From: an uncultured Collinsella sp.
Lineage (GTDB): Bacteria > Actinomycetota > Coriobacteriia > Coriobacteriales > Coriobacteriaceae
Assembly: GCA_958403205.1 (NCBI GenBank)
Contig: CATXWM010000008.1
Coordinates: 5,764-69,763 of the forward strand
Length of the DNA stretch: 64,000 bases
Direction: 5' to 3'
Positions 60,371 through 64,000 of this stretch are shown here, piece after piece (the first letter of the stretch is position 1; every line of letters starts with the position of its first letter). The notes under the pieces were generated by a model. The model did not search any database. It was not told the origin of the DNA and saw only the letters and a list, made by a program, of their open reading frames with translations. The position numbers were made by a program, and so were the translations under genes.

Positions 60371-61184
60371 CTGGCTTGCGGTCGAGCAGCGTTACGAGCC
60401 CGTGGGGGCTCGGCATCGTGTGATGCAAAAGAATGTCCTGCACCTGGCGAGCCTGCTTGAGCGGGTTCGCCTGGGTGGAGGTGCGCACGAGGGCGGGTCG
60501 ATGGTCGACCGCGCCCTTTCTTGCGTTTCGGCTCCGGTGCGTCTGGTGGGGATGTTCGTTTGCGTCCTGTGCGTGTGTCTGACGCAAAGCCCGCTGTACC
60601 TCATGTTGATGGCGGCTATCGTGTTGGTGCTCGTTGCCGTACGCCCCGTACGCGGGCTGCGGGCAACCTTTGTGCCGGCGCTTGGCGCTGCGGGGCTCGC
60701 GGTGGTTCTGGCACTGCCTGCCCTGCTGCTGGGCGCGTCTGCCACGGGCGCCATGCTCAAGATCGCGCTCAAGACGTTTATTAATGTGTCGCTGGTGCTG
60801 GGTGTTTCGTGGACGCTCACCTGGAGCCGCATGTCGGCGGCGCTCAAAATGCTGCACCTGCCCGATGAGGTTATCTTTACGTTTGATATGGCACTCAAGC
60901 ATATCGAGGTGCTGGGACGCACGGCGCACGGTCTGTGCGAATCAGTCATGCTGCGCAGCGTCGGTTCCGCGCCTGCGGGTTTTTCGCGCACCGACTCGCT
61001 GGCGGGTATCATGGGCATGACGTTTATCAAGGCGATGGAATGCAGCCGCGCGATGGACGAGGCCATGCTGTGCCGCGGCTTCGCCGGCGTGTATCCGGCG
61101 CCTGCACGGAGCGGCTTTGGCTGGCGCGATGCGGCTTACGCGGCCGTTGTGACGTTGCTCGCCGTGTTGTGCGCGATGTTGTAG
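60348..61184 (+). CDS. cbiQ: ECF transporter transmembrane component, CbiQ type
   Basis: A 278-residue T component that couples the ATPase to CbiM. It has a soluble N-terminus, about five hydrophobic helices and the coupling motifs at the C-terminal side, with CSRAMDEAMLCRGF resembling the family's A-R-G coupling signature. The start overlaps the end of cbiM by about 23 bases; the ATG at 60348 follows AAGGAAAG by 8 bases and is preferred to a GTG at 60342. Confidence 0.87.
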   Translation: MAIAELPSWLAVEQRYEPVGARHRVMQKNVLHLASLLERVRLGGGAHEGGSMVDRALSCVSAPVRLVGMFVCVLCVCLTQSPLYLMLMAAIVLVLVAVRPVRGLRATFVPALGAAGLAVVLALPALLLGASATGAMLKIALKTFINVSLVLGVSWTLTWSRMSAALKMLHLPDEVIFTFDMALKHIEVLGRTAHGLCESVMLRSVGSAPAGFSRTDSLAGIMGMTFIKAMECSRAMDEAMLCRGFAGVYPAPARSGFGWRDAAYAAVVTLLAVLCAML

Positions 61185-61228
61185 CGCGGACGGTCGAACC
61201 GTCGATGTGAGTAGGGAAGGGCGACGTT

Positions 61229-61999
61229 TTGGCAAACGATACGAATAACGCGATGGGTGTGAGCGGTGTTGCCGGCGCCGAGGTCACGCCGCTCATCGAG
61301 TTTCGCGACGTGGTGTTTTCCTATGCGGGTCATACGGTGGTCGACGGCGTTTCATTGCAGGTGAACCGTGGGGAGCTCGTTGCTCTGCTTGGTCCTAACG
61401 GCTGCGGCAAGACGACGATCATGCGTCTTATCAACGGCCTTGAGCTTGCGGACGCGGGTGCGTACCTGTTCGACGGGTATGCGGTCGATGCCGCATATCT
61501 CAAGGATTCCGCGACGGCCCAGCGGTTCCATCAGCGCGTGGGCTTTGTGTTCCAAAACGCCGATGCGCAGCTCTTTTGTGCCACGGTCGGCGAGGAAGTC
61601 GCGTTTGGCCCGGCTCAAATGGGGCTGCCGGCAGACGAGCTCGAGCGCCGCGTCCGCGATGCCATGGAGCTGTTCCAGGTTGCCGATCTTGCCGACGTCT
61701 CTCCCTATCAGCTCTCGGGCGGGCAAAAGAAGCGCGTTGCGCTGGCTGCCGTCGTGTCGATGAACCCGGATATCCTGGTGCTCGACGAGCCCACCAACGG
61801 ACTTGACGAGGACTCGTGCGACATCGTGGTCAACTTTCTACTGGCCTATGTTGCTGCCGGCAAGACGGTCTTGATGAGCACGCATCATCAGGATTTGGCG
61901 CGGCGCCTGGGCGCCCGCGCCATCTATATCGATCGATATCACCATGTGGTCGAGGCGCCGGTGTCGTCGTATGGAACCGAGAGCGGCGCTGCGGAATAG
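61229..61999 (+). CDS. cbiO: ECF transporter ATPase, CbiO type
   Basis: A 256-residue ATPase. It has a leading 20-residue extension, then Walker A GPNGCGKTT, Q-loop VFQNADAQLF, signature LSGGQKKRVALAAVV, Walker B ILVLDEPTNGLDED, and the H-loop STHHQDLA. It powers metal uptake through CbiM and CbiQ. The TTG start at 61229 is supported by GGGAAGGG upstream. It is third in the cbiMQO operon. Confidence 0.93.
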   Translation: MANDTNNAMGVSGVAGAEVTPLIEFRDVVFSYAGHTVVDGVSLQVNRGELVALLGPNGCGKTTIMRLINGLELADAGAYLFDGYAVDAAYLKDSATAQRFHQRVGFVFQNADAQLFCATVGEEVAFGPAQMGLPADELERRVRDAMELFQVADLADVSPYQLSGGQKKRVALAAVVSMNPDILVLDEPTNGLDEDSCDIVVNFLLAYVAAGKTVLMSTHHQDLARRLGARAIYIDRYHHVVEAPVSSYGTESGAAE

Positions 62000-62044
62000 T
62001 TGCTGCGTAGAGCGTGCGTAGCCGCCCGCGCGGCTTTGCCGTGA

Positions 62045-62053
62045 TGGTATAGT
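62045..62053 (+). promoter_or_regulatory. Extended -10 of the phospholipase-like gene
   Basis: TGGTATAGT at 62045-62053 is an extended -10 element about 25 bases before the gene start. Confidence 0.45.
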
Positions 62054-62078
62054 TATCCAGGTTTTTATGGGGGTGGCT

Positions 62079-62927
62079 ATGCCAAGCTGGAACATTCATA
62101 TCGCTCAGACGGAGCGTTTGCTGGAGCGCACCGGTGCGCTTGCCAATAGTGTGCGCGACCGCAATGCCTTTTTGTTTGGCTGCGTGGTTCCGGATATCTT
62201 CGTGGGCTATATGGTCCCTGGCATCGCTGATCCCATTCCGTATCGCATTACGCACTTTGCAAACCCCGAGCCTATCCCTAAGCCGCGCGAGCATGAGTTT
62301 TGGGATACCTATGTGGCGCCGCTGCTCAAAGGGGCGTCTGTTGGTACGCCGGCTGCCGCGACCTCGATCGCCGAGGAGCGCGAGCGACTCAATCGGGTGC
62401 ATTATCCCCAACGCTACAAGGATGCCGAGCCGGTTGCCGGTCCCGGTGCTAGCGAGCTTTCGCTCGCGCCCGATGACGTGGCGCAGTCGCTGCTCGATCT
62501 GACGCTGGGCGTTTGGTCGCATCTGGTGGCCGATACCGTGTGGAACACCCGCGTGAACCAGTACCTGGAGGCGCACGGCGGCAAGCCGTGCGAGGAATTC
62601 CGCATTAAAAAGCAAGGCGACTTTGACTGGTTTGGCAAGACGCTCGGCATTGTTTCGATTCCGCGCGCGACCGATCGCCTCTATACTGCGGCGACGCGTT
62701 TTGGTCAGTATCCCATCCATAAGGAGTATGTGCTCAAGACCATCGGCGTTATGCACGAGATTGTACGCGAAAACCCCGGCGAGCCCGATCATCCGCCGTA
62801 TCGCTTGCTAACCGAGGAGTTTTTCGATGCAACGTTTACCGAGGTCGTCGAGCTAACCGAGGCGGGTTTTGCCGCCCGTGTCGAATCGCCCGATGTGTCT
62901 GCGCTGCCCCTGATTGCTAGCTGCTAG
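62079..62927 (+). CDS. Zinc-dependent phospholipase C-family protein
   Basis: A 282-residue protein of the zinc-dependent phospholipase C/S1-P1 nuclease-like family. Candidate zinc ligands are His in SWNIHIAQTE, Asp in GCVVPDIFVGY, His in RITHFANPE, and the HXXXD in LGVWSHLVADTVWN. No signal peptide is seen, so it is probably cytoplasmic; the true substrate is unknown. The ATG at 62079 (MPSWNIH) starts at the first ligand motif; an in-frame ATG at 62067 is an alternative. It converges on the next gene; the stop codons overlap. Confidence 0.82.
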   Translation: MPSWNIHIAQTERLLERTGALANSVRDRNAFLFGCVVPDIFVGYMVPGIADPIPYRITHFANPEPIPKPREHEFWDTYVAPLLKGASVGTPAAATSIAEERERLNRVHYPQRYKDAEPVAGPGASELSLAPDDVAQSLLDLTLGVWSHLVADTVWNTRVNQYLEAHGGKPCEEFRIKKQGDFDWFGKTLGIVSIPRATDRLYTAATRFGQYPIHKEYVLKTIGVMHEIVRENPGEPDHPPYRLLTEEFFDATFTEVVELTEAGFAARVESPDVSALPLIASC

Positions 62928-63892
62928 CTGGCCGGCCCGGCAGTGAATAGCTCAACCCAATCGACAAGTAGCTCTTGCCGCAGGGCATCTTCGGTGGTGC
63001 GTTCCTGATCGGTCTTTGGGGTGTAGGGAAGTCCAGCCTTTTTATGGATGAGCTCGGCTATGTGGTAGAAGCTCTTCTTCTCCTTGATCTGGTCATAGGT
63101 AATTTGGATGACGTCGTAGCCCATGCTTGTGAGTGCGGTGGCGCGCTCGGCATCGGAGAGGCTCGCGGCTTCGCTGTCGTGGGCGGAGCGGCCTTGGCAT
63201 TCAAGGATGACGCCCATGCTGTCGGTGGCGCTTTCGATGAGGATATCGGCGTAGCAGCAGGTTTTGTCATACAGCGAACGCGCGGCTTCGCTGAGCGGGA
63301 TGCGCGCGTTATTGGTGATGTCGATGCCCAGACCGCCCTCATCGCGGGGGAGCGAGATGAGAATTGACGTCTGGACTTCAAAGGGCGAGGCGGTCTGTCC
63401 TGTCATGCGTTCGGCGGCCCAGCGGAGCTGCTTAACGCCGCGCAGGCCTGCGGCCTGCTTGGCGAACGCGGCGATATTCGCTGCGGTAAGAAGCGGCGTG
63501 CGCTTCCACAAGTTGGTGTCATTGCCCTTGGTGTCGTTAGCTCGCTCCCAGCCGCAGCTGGGCGGAATGAGCTTAAGCGAAATAGCTTCATCGAGTTGTT
63601 GTTGCGTTCGCTCGCAGGGCTTAAACACTGCAAAGGAGCCGCACATCTCGTAGCAAGCCATGAGTAACTGGCTGCGTGAGACCTGCGTGGCAAGGCTGAG
63701 CAGCGTGAACTCCGGTGAAGTGACATCAAACCCATGCTCAGTCTGCCTAAACGACCCAGGAGGCGGCTTTTGGGTTAGCAGACGGCTATGAAATAGCTTT
63801 CCGTTCGCGCGCTGTTTTCTTTCGCCCACGAATCTCCAAACTGGTGTGCCGAGCAAGTCTTTAAATACTGGTTGTTTTGAGTAGTGTACCAA
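62924..63892 (-). CDS. Coriobacterial family protein with C-terminal DUF559/Vsr-like fold
   Basis: A 322-residue protein sharing the layout of the 46139 gene: a SPEFTLLSLATQVSRSQLLM segment followed by CYEMCGSFAVF, a middle TASPFEVQTSILISLPRDEG block with GGLGI, and a C-terminal core YADILIESATDSMGVILECQ, GRSAHD, then ERATALTSMGYDVIQITYDQ. The E-X-Q and D/H residues could form a PD-(D/E)XK active site. The only usable upstream start is a TTG at 63892 with no good ribosome binding site, so the start is uncertain or the 5' end is lost. Function unknown. Confidence 0.68.
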   Translation of the reverse strand: MVHYSKQPVFKDLLGTPVWRFVGERKQRANGKLFHSRLLTQKPPPGSFRQTEHGFDVTSPEFTLLSLATQVSRSQLLMACYEMCGSFAVFKPCERTQQQLDEAISLKLIPPSCGWERANDTKGNDTNLWKRTPLLTAANIAAFAKQAAGLRGVKQLRWAAERMTGQTASPFEVQTSILISLPRDEGGLGIDITNNARIPLSEAARSLYDKTCCYADILIESATDSMGVILECQGRSAHDSEAASLSDAERATALTSMGYDVIQITYDQIKEKKSFYHIAELIHKKAGLPYTPKTDQERTTEDALRQELLVDWVELFTAGPAS

Positions 63893-64000
63893 GCGATGGT
63901 CATGGTCGGGCGGCAGGATTGCCGGATAGAGTCCCAGTATCTGGGGCCTTGATTGGCAACTTTATCCGAACACTTCCCACATTCATCCGTACATGTACGG
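63893..64000. other. End of window, no gene seen
   Basis: The last 108 bases show no gene or terminator. The frame of the minus-strand gene remains open for about 25 further codons before a TAA, without a standard start. Confidence 0.4.

Overview
The window looks like chromosome from a high-GC gut actinobacterium of the Coriobacteriia, most like Collinsella. This rests on the G/C-rich codon style, the mix of families (mannose-type PTS with GntR/SIS modules, YitT, M16 and M32 peptidases, DUF4012, pheST behind an actinobacterial-style T-box, CbiMQO) and many hairpin-forming intergenic repeats. No rRNA is present, so the genus is an inference.

Layout. 1-8.4 kb is ordinary core: the end of an ABC exporter, nth, mfd, a PAP2 phosphatase, a threonine-aldolase-like enzyme and a GNAT. 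8.4-22.9 kb is a sugar-amine region: three GntR/UTRA regulators, three SIS-domain deglycase-like proteins, a complete mannose-family PTS (EIIAB, EIIC, EIID), a HAD phosphatase, an EamA exporter and a YitT protein, with recQ inserted. Each regulator has a repeated candidate operator nearby. By analogy with the Salmonella gfr and E. coli frl systems, the PTS would import and phosphorylate Amadori-type sugar-amines and the SIS enzymes would split the 6-phosphates. 23-29.1 kb holds an LDH-like dehydrogenase, metA, 5-FTHF cyclo-ligase and a large M16 peptidase.

29.1-34.8 kb is a defence/regulatory patch: an AlbA_2 regulator behind duplicated iteron-like repeats, then a divergent type II restriction-modification pair (C5 methyltransferase and Sau3AI/MutH-like nuclease). 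35.5-46.0 kb looks like a decaying island with different codon style: a DraG-family remnant, a small basic protein, a truncated A-type flavoprotein, intact rubredoxin, HxlR regulator, FMN-type protein, LuxR regulator, a pilin-like protein whose sorting signal lies in another frame, a membrane protein, a VWA/LPxTG-type protein with an in-frame amber codon, and an IS481-type element with a frameshifted transposase.

46.1-64 kb returns to host style: two paralogues of a coriobacterial family with a DUF559-like nuclease fold, tRNA-Val(GAC), an EamA exporter, a DUF4012 protein, glmM, an M32 carboxypeptidase, T-box-pheS-pheT, a cobalt/nickel ECF transporter with promoter and candidate operator, and a zinc-dependent phospholipase C family protein.

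The most unusual signals are non-coding: a 3'-end repeat whose nested stems differ between copies but keep pairing, a 33-bp repeat bracketing the HAD gene in inverted orientation, a 183-bp nested hairpin, a 28-bp perfect palindrome and the duplicated iteron block. All coordinates were read by eye; no homology search was run.
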